From Saprospiraceae bacterium (GTDB lineage: Bacteria > Bacteroidota > Bacteroidia > Chitinophagales > Saprospiraceae), in NCBI GenBank assembly GCA_028285085.1, contig JANQQI010000002.1:1-40552 (forward strand): 40,552 nt of DNA, written 5' to 3'. This document shows positions 1-8,455 of this stretch, piece after piece. The position numbers were made by a program, and so were the translations under genes. The notes below the pieces were generated by a model. That model searched no databases, was not told where the DNA came from, and saw nothing but the letters and a program-made list of their open reading frames with translations. Numbering within the stretch: the stretch's first letter is position 1; each line of letters starts with the position of its first letter.

Positions 1-645
1 ATCAAAAAAGCCATGCAATTGATTGAAAAAGGGACTATTGGAGAGCCGCTATCGCTGCGGGCAGATTTTGGGTTTCGAGCAAAATTTGATCCTGACAGCC
101 GCCTGTTTAGCCAAAAACTAGGGGGCGGCGCGCTCCTTGACGTCGGCATCTATCCAGTATTTTTGTCCCTTTTGGTCTTTGGGAAACCGACTTCGATCAA
201 CGCCATTGCCAGTATTGGCAAGACGAATGTAGATGAGAGTTGTGGCATTCTGCTCAAGTACCCGGATAATAAGATGTCTATACTGCACTCTTCCATCGTC
301 ACCAAAACGGCTACCGAAGCTTACATTTACGGCGAAGAAGGCACAATCCGCATCAATTCTCGCTGGCACGAACCCTCTAGCCTTACCTTACTCCGCAATG
401 ATAAAGAGCCCAAAGATTTCTTCTTTGATTTCGATAGCAACGGTTATCGCTACGAAGCGGAAGAGGTGATGCGCTGTCTGCGCAATAAGGTGCTCCACTC
501 CGAGATGATGAGTCATCATTTCAGTCTGGATCTCATTGAGTTGCTCGACGAAATCCGCATGGAAGCAGGGATTCACTACCCACAAAACGATCGTTTTTCT
601 AAAATCAAGAGTCCTCTCAAGGACTCCCGCTTTTCGTTGAATTAG
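1..645 (+). CDS. Gfo/Idh/MocA family oxidoreductase, C-terminal part
   Basis: The reading frame is already open at base 1, so the N-terminal Rossmann NAD(P)-binding half lies outside the window; the Met at base 13 is internal. The visible 214 codons match the C-terminal substrate-binding/dimerisation domain of the Gfo/Idh/MocA family. The segment GGGALLDVGIYP is the family hallmark after the catalytic region, and it is followed by alternating beta strands with the usual EGTIRI turn. Family members oxidise or reduce sugars, inositols or dihydrodiols with NAD(P). The substrate cannot be read from this half. The next gene starts 305 bases downstream, so an operon with it is unlikely. Confidence 0.85.
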   Translation: MKKAMQLIEKGTIGEPLSLRADFGFRAKFDPDSRLFSQKLGGGALLDVGIYPVFLSLLVFGKPTSINAIASIGKTNVDESCGILLKYPDNKMSILHSSIVTKTATEAYIYGEEGTIRINSRWHEPSSLTLLRNDKEPKDFFFDFDSNGYRYEAEEVMRCLRNKVLHSEMMSHHFSLDLIELLDEIRMEAGIHYPQNDRFSKIKSPLKDSRFSLN

Positions 646-798
646 AAGCCTAAACTTATTTAAAATCTATTCGATCTTATTGGAATACGAAGTATTTCAA
701 AGGGTCACTATTTTTCACCTAATGTCTTATTAAACATTACAGAATTGTTTATTTCCTAAAGACCTCAAATAATCTTGTCTAAAATCTAATCTCTTTTC

Positions 799-861
799 GG
801 CATCTGGCATCTGGCATCTGGCATCTGGCATCTGGCATCTGGCATCTGGCATCTGGCATCT
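799..861. repeat. Tandem heptamer array, nine perfect GGCATCT copies
   Basis: Nine uninterrupted copies of the 7-base unit GGCATCT fill 63 bases of the gap between the oxidoreductase and the PhoD-like gene, ending 89 bases before that gene's ATG. There is no dyad between units, so this is a microsatellite-like array and not a CRISPR. A three-copy relative (TCTGGTA, one base different in phase) lies at 12415-12435. The rest of the 646-950 gap is AT-rich and shows no convincing gene or terminator. Confidence 0.97.
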
Positions 862-950
862 AAAAACAACACTTAACGATTAAATAAAACCCCATCTCAG
901 GAATACGCCCCATTCTTCATTACCTTCGTCAAAAATCAACTCTTACCACC

Positions 951-2000
951 ATGAAAAACCTGCTATCAGTTCTTGTCCTGCTTATCCTCTTTAGTCAATG
1001 CAATGTTCCGGTGCCGTCTGCAGCCGAAGCGATTTCGACGCCAGTTGATACCCGAACTCGTATGACCAAGATTGCCTTTGGTTCCTGTAATGATCAGAAT
1101 CGGGATCAGAAAATCTGGGTAGATGTCGTCAAAAGTCGTCCCGATTTATGGATTTGGCTGGGAGATAACATTTATGCGGATACCGAGGACATGGACGTCA
1201 TGGCTCAGAAATACAAAAAGCAGAATAGTCATCCCGAATATTTAGCACTTTTGGCCTCTTGCCCGATTGTCGGAATCTGGGATGATCACGATTATGGTGT
1301 AAATGATGGTGATAAAAATTATCCGCAAAAATCGGCAAGTAAGCAACTGATGTTAGATTTTCTGCATGTTCCCAAAGGGGCACCACAACGCACCGAAGGC
1401 CGTGCCGCTTACGCCAGCTATACCTTCGGCCCAAAGGATCAGCAAGTCAAGGTCATCCTGTTGGATGCGCGCTACTTCCGCGACGAATTAGAGAAAGATC
1501 GCAGCAGTGATCAGCTGTATCTCCCAAATACCGAGGGTGACCTGCTTGGCGAATCTCAATGGCAGTGGCTCGCTACTGAATTGAGTAGCAGCAAGGCCAA
1601 AGTGCATATCATTGGCTGTGGGATCCAGTTCATTCCCGATCAGCACAATTACGAAAAATGGGCAAACTTCCCTAAAGCCCGCAAGCGCTTCTTTGATCTA
1701 CTCGCCGATATCCAACCCGCAAAGCCGGTACTCATCAGTGGTGATCGACACATCGCAGAGATGTCAAAATATCAACCTGCCGGCCTCCCCTACCCCGTCT
1801 ATGAGTTGACTTGTAGCGGCTTAACCCACGTCTGGGGGACTAAACGCCCAGAGACGAATAAACATCGCGTCAAAGATTTGATCATTGAGCGCAATTTTGG
1901 CTTAATCAACATTGATTGGAGTACCGACGAGCCCCAAGTCGGTGTCGAAGTCCGTGGTTTGGATGAAGCCGTTTATCTTATCGAAAAATTGGAATACTAG
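951..2000 (+). CDS. PhoD-like (alkaline phosphatase D family) lipoprotein phosphatase
   Basis: This 349-residue protein begins with a lipoprotein signal: a hydrophobic stretch, then LFSQC with the lipidation Cys at residue 17. It carries the PhoD/metallophosphoesterase signature blocks: AFGSC near residue 42, WLGDNIYAD near 69-77, WDDHDYG near 110-116 and SGDRHIAEM in the C-terminal third. These supply metal ligands in the family, which hydrolyses phosphomono- or phosphodiesters outside the cytoplasm. The length is short compared with classical PhoD (about 500 residues), as is usual for the compact bacterial lipoprotein branch. The ATG is directly followed by the signal peptide. The gene ends one base from the stop of the convergent AraC regulator. 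Substrate and induction by phosphate are not shown by the sequence. Confidence 0.88.
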   Translation: MKNLLSVLVLLILFSQCNVPVPSAAEAISTPVDTRTRMTKIAFGSCNDQNRDQKIWVDVVKSRPDLWIWLGDNIYADTEDMDVMAQKYKKQNSHPEYLALLASCPIVGIWDDHDYGVNDGDKNYPQKSASKQLMLDFLHVPKGAPQRTEGRAAYASYTFGPKDQQVKVILLDARYFRDELEKDRSSDQLYLPNTEGDLLGESQWQWLATELSSSKAKVHIIGCGIQFIPDQHNYEKWANFPKARKRFFDLLADIQPAKPVLISGDRHIAEMSKYQPAGLPYPVYELTCSGLTHVWGTKRPETNKHRVKDLIIERNFGLINIDWSTDEPQVGVEVRGLDEAVYLIEKLEY

Positions 2001-2001
2001 C

Positions 2002-3216
2002 TTATTGCAGATCGCCCGACATTCGAGATTGAGCGTATTCGCGCGGTGATTGGCCCGTAAACTTCTTGAAGGCGCGATTGAAGGTAGCCTTTGAGTTGAA
2101 GCCAGCATCCAGAGCAATACTCATCAAGGTAAATTGCTCATCTTGCTGCTGGTCCAGGCTTTTTTGGACGACACGCACGCGATAAGTATTGATAAAATCA
2201 TTAAAGTTTTGACCCAATCCACTATTGATCACGCGGGATAAGACCGATGAATTGGTTTTCAGCTGCTGCGCTAAATCACTTAACGTCAACTCTGATTGCA
2301 GATAAGGTTGATGTTCATCCATGTACTGAATCAGCCGGTCCTTCCAGCGGGTGAGTTCAGGATCGGGCGCAATTGTAGTGGCTTCGGGCATAGCCACTTC
2401 AGGCTCGGGGGCATCCGGCTCAAAAGAGAGCTGCCTCGGTAACTTAACCGTTGCGGTATAACCAATAATACTAACGAAGTAGATCATAACCGCTTCTGCA
2501 AAAAATTTATTCCAAAACTGGGCATAATTCATGGACATAACGAAAGCCCCCAGCCAGGAAACGAGCAAGCTCAAGGTCATCCCTACGACGGTCGCATAAA
2601 GTAAGTTACGCAGCCAGTTGAAACGAATGTTTTCCGTATCGGAAAAATGATTGTTGATATAACGTCGATAACGCTGATAATGGATGATCGTTAAAACCAG
2701 ATATACGACAATGGATATCCACTCCAGTGGAATAACCACTTCCGAAAACCCACCTTGGTAAAAAGAAGCTAACCGTCCTTTGGTATTGAAAAATTCGGGC
2801 ATATCCAGCCCTTTCACCCAATGTAACCAAACCACATCCCAGAGAAAAAAAGCCAAGCGAAAGCCTAACTTGAGTAAGCCCGGTACGAAATGCCACCAAT
2901 CCCGACGTCGAATGCGAAAATTAGTATTGGTTAAGGAGCGAAAATAGAAGTAGATAACGGGGCCCAGAAACAGAATTTGGTGGAAGGGGAAATAGAACAT
3001 GAAGGTAGAATGGGCATCGTGGCTATCGTACCAGCCCGCAAACCCTAACATGTATTGAGCAATGTCCAACGAACAGATCAGTAATAGGATGGCCAAAAGC
3101 TTGTCCGAAAGACGATCCTCACGCCAGCCTCGCCACCACGCTAATCCTGCGAAAATAATCCCTTGCAAGAACCCAAAGAGTAGAAATACACTGTGAACGT
3201 TATAGTGAAATAGCAT
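2002..3216 (-). CDS. AraC family transcriptional regulator with multi-pass membrane N-terminus
   Basis: 404 residues. The first 250 or so contain about seven hydrophobic segments (for example VFLLFGFLQGIIFAGLAWW and FLGPVIYFYF), and the last 100 residues form the double helix-turn-helix DNA-binding domain of AraC regulators. That domain shows the typical blocks LSDLAQQL, SSVLSRVIN, FNDFINTYRV, ALDAGFNSKATFNRAFKKFTG and SPREY. A Pro/Glu-rich linker at about 270-290 joins the halves. Regulators of this build are frequent in Bacteroidetes and presumably sense a signal at the membrane; the ligand is unknown. The gene is convergent with the PhoD-like gene with only one base between stops. The 425-base gap upstream is shared with the divergent LRR gene at 3642. 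Confidence 0.9.
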   Translation of the reverse strand: MLFHYNVHSVFLLFGFLQGIIFAGLAWWRGWREDRLSDKLLAILLLICSLDIAQYMLGFAGWYDSHDAHSTFMFYFPFHQILFLGPVIYFYFRSLTNTNFRIRRRDWWHFVPGLLKLGFRLAFFLWDVVWLHWVKGLDMPEFFNTKGRLASFYQGGFSEVVIPLEWISIVVYLVLTIIHYQRYRRYINNHFSDTENIRFNWLRNLLYATVVGMTLSLLVSWLGAFVMSMNYAQFWNKFFAEAVMIYFVSIIGYTATVKLPRQLSFEPDAPEPEVAMPEATTIAPDPELTRWKDRLIQYMDEHQPYLQSELTLSDLAQQLKTNSSVLSRVINSGLGQNFNDFINTYRVRVVQKSLDQQQDEQFTLMSIALDAGFNSKATFNRAFKKFTGQSPREYAQSRMSGDLQ

Positions 3217-3441
3217 TTATATCTTCTTTTCTACATTCGCAAATCCCAAAACATACGAATGCACTACAATTATGGTTTTCAACGAAAAATAAATCATTCC
3301 CTTTATCTGGCCTAAGAAATGAGGGTTTTATCCCAAACAAAGCACACATCAAAACTTTATTCATAAACAAAAAACACCTATAATCGTCGCCAAAAGCAAA
3401 AAATACCCTTTTTTCAGCTACCGGAACTCCTAAAATCCCCT

Positions 3442-3449
3442 TATCTTTA
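3442..3449 (+). promoter_or_regulatory. Possible -7 promoter box (TATCTTTA) for the LRR/GCDS surface protein
   Basis: TATCTTTA matches seven of eight positions of the Bacteroidetes -7 consensus TAnnTTTG. It lies in the divergent gap between the AraC gene and the giant surface protein and would give a leader of about 190 bases. No clear -33 TTTG partner was found. The rest of 3217-3641 is AT-rich without a recognisable gene. Confidence 0.25.
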
Positions 3450-3641
3450 CGCCCTATTCCTGATTGTATTCATCCCATAACCGTTCATCGTAACCACTAC
3501 CCCCTTGGCAGTAGTCCAAACCGACTATTGAAAATACAAGACCCTTAAGTGAACTCTAGTGCCCAAGTCATCTTGACTGCATTGGACATTTACATCATCT
3601 CCGTTCGCGGGGATTGAAAGACACAGAACAGACAAAATCCC

Positions 3642-6600
3642 ATGAAGCAACCGATCACGTTGGCTTTGTTTTCCATTTTGGTGGTGTTCCTCTTCCGAGT
3701 CCCCTCGGTACATTGGACCAATTCATCTAATGATCAAGCCAATGCCCAAAACCAAGTCGCCAGTTGTCCTAACCCTTGTCAAGTGACTGATTCGCTTGCC
3801 CTGGTGGCCCTGTATAATGCTTTGCAAGGGCCGACTTGGAATAATCCATGGAATCTCAACACGCCCGTTTGTACACCCTGGCTCGGTGTCGAGCTAGACG
3901 CTGAAGGTTATGTCATCGAACTCCAGCTCAACGCTAATAATATGATTGGCGTGGTCCCACCAGAGATTGGTGATTTCAGTCGACTCGAAGAACTCCAAAT
4001 TGATAATAACACGCTCAGCGGGAGCATTCCATCCGAAATTGGTAACCTTACGGACTTGCGGATTATGTTCCTGGACAATAACCAGTTTAGTGGTAATATC
4101 CCCGCAAGCTTTGGGAATTTGGTCAATCTACAAATTCTCTATTTGGATAATAATGAGCTAAGCGGACCTATCCCGACGACTTTCCAGAACATGAATAATC
4201 TGCAAAATCTGGAATTTTTCAATAACGAAATCGATAGCCTCCCCGATCTTTCGGGCGTCAATATTCAGGCAAACAAGCTTCGTGTTTATAATAATCGTCT
4301 CACTTTCGACGATCTTATTCCTAATATTCCAACTCGGTTTGGAACGCATTATGATCCTCAAGATTCGGTCTTCCAAAGTATGACCGTAGCGCTCAATACC
4401 GGTGATAGCTACACCATTGATTTGGGTATCGATGCAGCAATTACGGATAACAGCTACCAATGGTATCGCAACGGCGTGATCTACGGGGCTCCATTGAGTA
4501 ATAATCAATTAGCATTCGACCCCGTCGATTGGAATACTGCGGGTACCTACCGCTGCCAAATTACTAATCCGGCATTTCCTGAGTTGACGTTGCATTCGCG
4601 CCCGGTGACGTTGGTCATTAGCTGTGGAACCAGCGTAGAAGACATCAATCCGTCACTCTGTACCGGAGAAAGTATCGAAATCAATGGAACGACTTACGAT
4701 GAGAGCAATCCCAGCGGCCAGGAAACATTATCTGGCCAGGATCAATACGGCTGTGATTCTCTGATTAACATCGATCTCAATTTTTTGAATGCCTCGCCCG
4801 TAGATTTTCAACCTACATTGTGCCCGGATGAAAGCGTCACCGTTAACGGAACGGTTTACAATCAAGCCAACCCCAGTGGAATGGAAACCTTCCCCAATGC
4901 CAGTGTGAATGGCTGTGATTCGACGGTACAAGTCCAACTCTTTTTCTTCACACTGCCCGAAGGCCAACTCAGCCCCATGCTGTGCGAGGATGAAAGCATC
5001 GAAATCAACGGAACCACTTATAATCAAAGTAATCCTTCGGGAACGGAAATCTTGGACAATGCAGCGAGCAATGGCTGTGACTCCCTCGTAAATATCAATC
5101 TCGATTTTTATACTCCGGCGACGGGCAATTTTGATACAATCATTTGCCCCGGCGAAAGCATTAGCTATCAGAGCGTGATCTTCAACGCTTCGAATCCCAG
5201 TGGCACCGTCGACCTCGGTCCCGTTGCGATGCTGGGTTGTGATTCCTCGGTAGCCGTTCAAGTCAGCTTTTATCCCGAGGCAACAAGTACGTTGGCAACT
5301 ACGCTATGCGCCGATGGTAGTCTCGTCGTCAATGGTACAACGTACGATCAAAGCAATCCCTCGGGGACCGAAGTATTGACTGGAGCTAGCAGCAATGGGT
5401 GCGACTCGACGGTTACCATTATGCTTACTTTCGAGAATGAGGTCACTGAAGTGGTCGATCCCACGCTTTGCCCCGGCGAATCAATCAACATCAACGGTAC
5501 CACCTATAACGCCTCCAATCCTAGCGGCGAAGAAATGATTCCCGGAGGAAGCGTAAGTGGCTGTGATTCAACGGTCACCGTTGCATTGAGTTTCTACCCC
5601 GCGGCGACGGGTACTTTGGCCCCAACGCTTTGTCCCGGAGAACAGGTCATCGTCAATGGCAACACCTACGATGCTTCGAATCCAATAGGGGATGAAATTC
5701 TGCTCGGTGCAAGCAGCAATGGTTGTGATTCTCTGGTACAAATTGAGCTCGATTTCTTTCCAGAATTATCCTCAGATCTCAATTTGACCTTATGCCAAGA
5801 CGAAAGCTATACCCTCAACGGTACCGTATACAATGCATCGAATCCAAGTGGCACCGAAATTCTCGCGAATGCAGGAAGCAACGGTTGTGATTCAACTATC
5901 AACATCAGTTTAACTTTCTACCAAACTACTACCAATACTATTGATCAGGTGCTTTGCTCCGACGAAAGTATCATCGTTAATGGTAACACCTATGATCAAG
6001 ATAACCCTGATGGCATCGAAGTTTTGGCCAGTGCGGCTAATGGAGGTTGTGATTCTACCATTATTATCGATCTCAGCTTTTATAATGCGGTACAAACCAC
6101 TGTTGATGATTTACTGTGCACCGATGAAAGCTTGACCATCAATGGAAACATCTACGATCAAAATAACCCTAGTGGTACCGAGATTCTGGAAAACGCTAGT
6201 GCAAATGGCTGTGATTCAACCGTGATCATCGATCTCAGTTTTTATCCCGTAGCCACTAGTAGCCTTAATCTTATGCTTTGCCCCGAGGAAAGCATGACTG
6301 TAAATGGCAATACTTATGATCAGGATAATCCTACGGGCACTGAAGTTCTGGAAAATGCGAGCAGTAATGGTTGTGATTCAACTATTGTCATTAGCCTCGA
6401 TTTTTATCCAATAGCTGTTAGTACCTTGAGTGCGACCTTATGCCCTGGAGAAAGCATGGAAGTCAACGGCAGCATCTACAATATCGGCACGCCCAACGGG
6501 CAAGAAATCCTTAGCGGTGCCGCCAGTAATGGTTGCGACTCTATCGTTAACGTGGCGCTCACCTTCCTCAGCAATGCTACCTTTACGTTGAGCTCGACCT

Positions 6601-8360
6601 TATGTAATGACGAGTCGCTAACGGTCAACGGCACCACCTACGATATTAGCCAAAGCAATGGTACCGAAATCCTCAGCGGTGCCGCCAGCAATGGCTGTGA
6701 TTCGATTATTACCGTCGACTTATTTTTCTACCCGCTTGCTCAGGGAGAATGGAATCCGATGCTTTGCGACGGTGAATCCGTTAATTTGGGTGGATCAATA
6801 TTTGACACCAGCCAACCCAGCGGTAATGTGATTTTACCCAATGCGGCTAGCAATGGCTGTGACTCTGTTGTACAAGTCAATCTCAGCTTTTTCCCGGCCG
6901 CCGTCAATAACTTCTCCCCTACACTTTGCGACGGTGAATCTTTGAGTATCAATGGTAATATTTATAATGCGGGTAATCCCTCCGGCACCGAAATTCTGGA
7001 AAATGCTAGTGTGAACGGCTGTGATTCTACGGTCAATATTCAGTTGTTTTTTGATAATCCAGTAGTTGAAAATCTTAACGATTGGCTCTGTCCCGGTGAA
7101 TCTTACCTTATCAATGGCACACTCTACGATCAAAATAATCCAAGCGGTACCGAAATCTTAGCCAATGCGAGTAGTCAAGGCTGTGATTCTACGGTAATCA
7201 TTGCACTGAATTTTTATCCTCAAGAGACCAGTACTTTTAGCACGACTTTATGTCCTGGTGAGTCCATTATCATCAATGGAGAGAGCTTTGATGCAGCCAA
7301 TCCTACCGGGACCCAAGTGTTGGCTAATGCGACCAGTAATGGCTGTGATTCCATTATCAACGTAACGGTCAGCTTCCATACTCCGGCTATCCAAACTTTG
7401 GATACCACTATTTGCGCTGGGCGTAGCCTCGATATCTGGGAGAATAGCTTCAGTACCACCGGCACCTACAATTTGGTACGGGAACAAGCCGCGGTATCGG
7501 GCTGTGATAGTCTATTGACGCTCAATCTGACAGTACTTGAACTACCTGTGGCCGAGGCGGGTGATGATCTTGTCAGCTGCAGCCCGGAAGTCACGCTCAA
7601 TGCGACGCTCCCAGCCGGCAGTACTGGTCGCTGGAGTAGTAATAATGATCTCCAATTTACCGATGATACCCAGCCCAATACAACAGTCAGCGGCCTCAAA
7701 GAAGGGCTCAATACGCTGACCTGGACCTTATCGAACGATTACTGTGCTGACTTTGCCGGCGCTTCAGTGCGCATCACGCTGCCCAATAGCCCAATGGCTA
7801 CGCAGGATGAATTCCAGCTCCCCTTTGAGCTGGGTGCACATATTCTGGATATTTTGGCTAACGATAATGCCCCCAGCCAAGACGATTTTTGGTGGACCGA
7901 AATCATTGCCCCTCCCACTAGTGGCACCTTAACCGAGCTGGAAGACGGGACATACCGATATCAGCCAGGCATCGTCAATGACGAGCCACTGACCTTCCGT
8001 TACCAAGTTTGTAGCGAATTATGCCCGGATCAATGCGATACCGCCTTAGTGCGTTTGAATTTCTTGCCACCAGATCCAAATACAGAGCTCCCCAACGGAT
8101 TCACCCCCAATGGAGATGGAGTCAACGAGACCTTTGCTTTCCCTCAGCTAGATTTCAATCCCGAACAGTATCCGGATCGAGATTTTCTAGTCTTCAATCG
8201 GTGGGGAGATGTCATTTATCAAGCCCAACCGTACCAAAATGACTGGGATGGCCGAGATCAACAAGGCCAGGATTTGCCAGAAGGCACATACTATTTTATC
8301 TTGCGTCTTGATATCGCCAACGGGAATATCCTTCGGGGAGACGTGACGATATTACGCTAA
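3642..8360 (+). CDS. Giant LRR and GCDS-repeat surface protein with type B T9SS sorting domain
   Basis: 1572 residues. A hydrophobic N-terminal signal (about 1-22) is followed by plant-type leucine-rich repeats with the pattern LxLxxNxLSGxIP (about 90-210), then an Ig-like domain (about 245-328). Next come 17 tandem 54-residue repeats from residue 339 (base 4656) to base 7409, each of the form LCxxES...NGxxY...NPSGTE...GCDS...LxF. All have two cysteines, and the array has no insertions or deletions. A degenerate 18th unit starts at 7410. PKD-like and cadherin-like (ILANDNAP) domains follow. The last 90 residues are the gliding-motility-associated C-terminal domain (GFTPNGDGVNE, FNRWGDVIY, WDG, PEGTYYF), which targets proteins through the T9SS to the surface. 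An adhesin-like role is inferred. Confidence 0.93.
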   Translation: MKQPITLALFSILVVFLFRVPSVHWTNSSNDQANAQNQVASCPNPCQVTDSLALVALYNALQGPTWNNPWNLNTPVCTPWLGVELDAEGYVIELQLNANNMIGVVPPEIGDFSRLEELQIDNNTLSGSIPSEIGNLTDLRIMFLDNNQFSGNIPASFGNLVNLQILYLDNNELSGPIPTTFQNMNNLQNLEFFNNEIDSLPDLSGVNIQANKLRVYNNRLTFDDLIPNIPTRFGTHYDPQDSVFQSMTVALNTGDSYTIDLGIDAAITDNSYQWYRNGVIYGAPLSNNQLAFDPVDWNTAGTYRCQITNPAFPELTLHSRPVTLVISCGTSVEDINPSLCTGESIEINGTTYDESNPSGQETLSGQDQYGCDSLINIDLNFLNASPVDFQPTLCPDESVTVNGTVYNQANPSGMETFPNASVNGCDSTVQVQLFFFTLPEGQLSPMLCEDESIEINGTTYNQSNPSGTEILDNAASNGCDSLVNINLDFYTPATGNFDTIICPGESISYQSVIFNASNPSGTVDLGPVAMLGCDSSVAVQVSFYPEATSTLATTLCADGSLVVNGTTYDQSNPSGTEVLTGASSNGCDSTVTIMLTFENEVTEVVDPTLCPGESININGTTYNASNPSGEEMIPGGSVSGCDSTVTVALSFYPAATGTLAPTLCPGEQVIVNGNTYDASNPIGDEILLGASSNGCDSLVQIELDFFPELSSDLNLTLCQDESYTLNGTVYNASNPSGTEILANAGSNGCDSTINISLTFYQTTTNTIDQVLCSDESIIVNGNTYDQDNPDGIEVLASAANGGCDSTIIIDLSFYNAVQTTVDDLLCTDESLTINGNIYDQNNPSGTEILENASANGCDSTVIIDLSFYPVATSSLNLMLCPEESMTVNGNTYDQDNPTGTEVLENASSNGCDSTIVISLDFYPIAVSTLSATLCPGESMEVNGSIYNIGTPNGQEILSGAASNGCDSIVNVALTFLSNATFTLSSTLCNDESLTVNGTTYDISQSNGTEILSGAASNGCDSIITVDLFFYPLAQGEWNPMLCDGESVNLGGSIFDTSQPSGNVILPNAASNGCDSVVQVNLSFFPAAVNNFSPTLCDGESLSINGNIYNAGNPSGTEILENASVNGCDSTVNIQLFFDNPVVENLNDWLCPGESYLINGTLYDQNNPSGTEILANASSQGCDSTVIIALNFYPQETSTFSTTLCPGESIIINGESFDAANPTGTQVLANATSNGCDSIINVTVSFHTPAIQTLDTTICAGRSLDIWENSFSTTGTYNLVREQAAVSGCDSLLTLNLTVLELPVAEAGDDLVSCSPEVTLNATLPAGSTGRWSSNNDLQFTDDTQPNTTVSGLKEGLNTLTWTLSNDYCADFAGASVRITLPNSPMATQDEFQLPFELGAHILDILANDNAPSQDDFWWTEIIAPPTSGTLTELEDGTYRYQPGIVNDEPLTFRYQVCSELCPDQCDTALVRLNFLPPDPNTELPNGFTPNGDGVNETFAFPQLDFNPEQYPDRDFLVFNRWGDVIYQAQPYQNDWDGRDQQGQDLPEGTYYFILRLDIANGNILRGDVTILR
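4656..7409 (+). repeat. 17 tandem 162-base (54-codon) repeats within the LRR/GCDS gene
   Basis: Unit 1 starts at base 4656 and unit 18 (degenerate) at 7410, exactly 17 x 162 bases later, so no unit has gained or lost a codon. At the DNA level the units have diverged considerably, mainly at third positions and surface residues, while Cys 2, Cys 33, the Gly before it and the following Asp-Ser are invariant in all 17. This points to an old array kept in register by selection. Confidence 0.95.
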
Positions 8361-8455
8361 AATGTTCGTGTCAGGACAATTGAATCGGATAGTCTTCTAA
8401 TTCGACATCGAGATGGACTTTATGGCGTTACAATGCTGAATAAATCAGTACACCG

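Noticed and set aside
3608-3622. GGGGATTGAAAG-like string resembling the end of a CRISPR repeat
   Set aside because: It occurs once, with no spacer-repeat pattern around it; it is simply the leader of the LRR gene.
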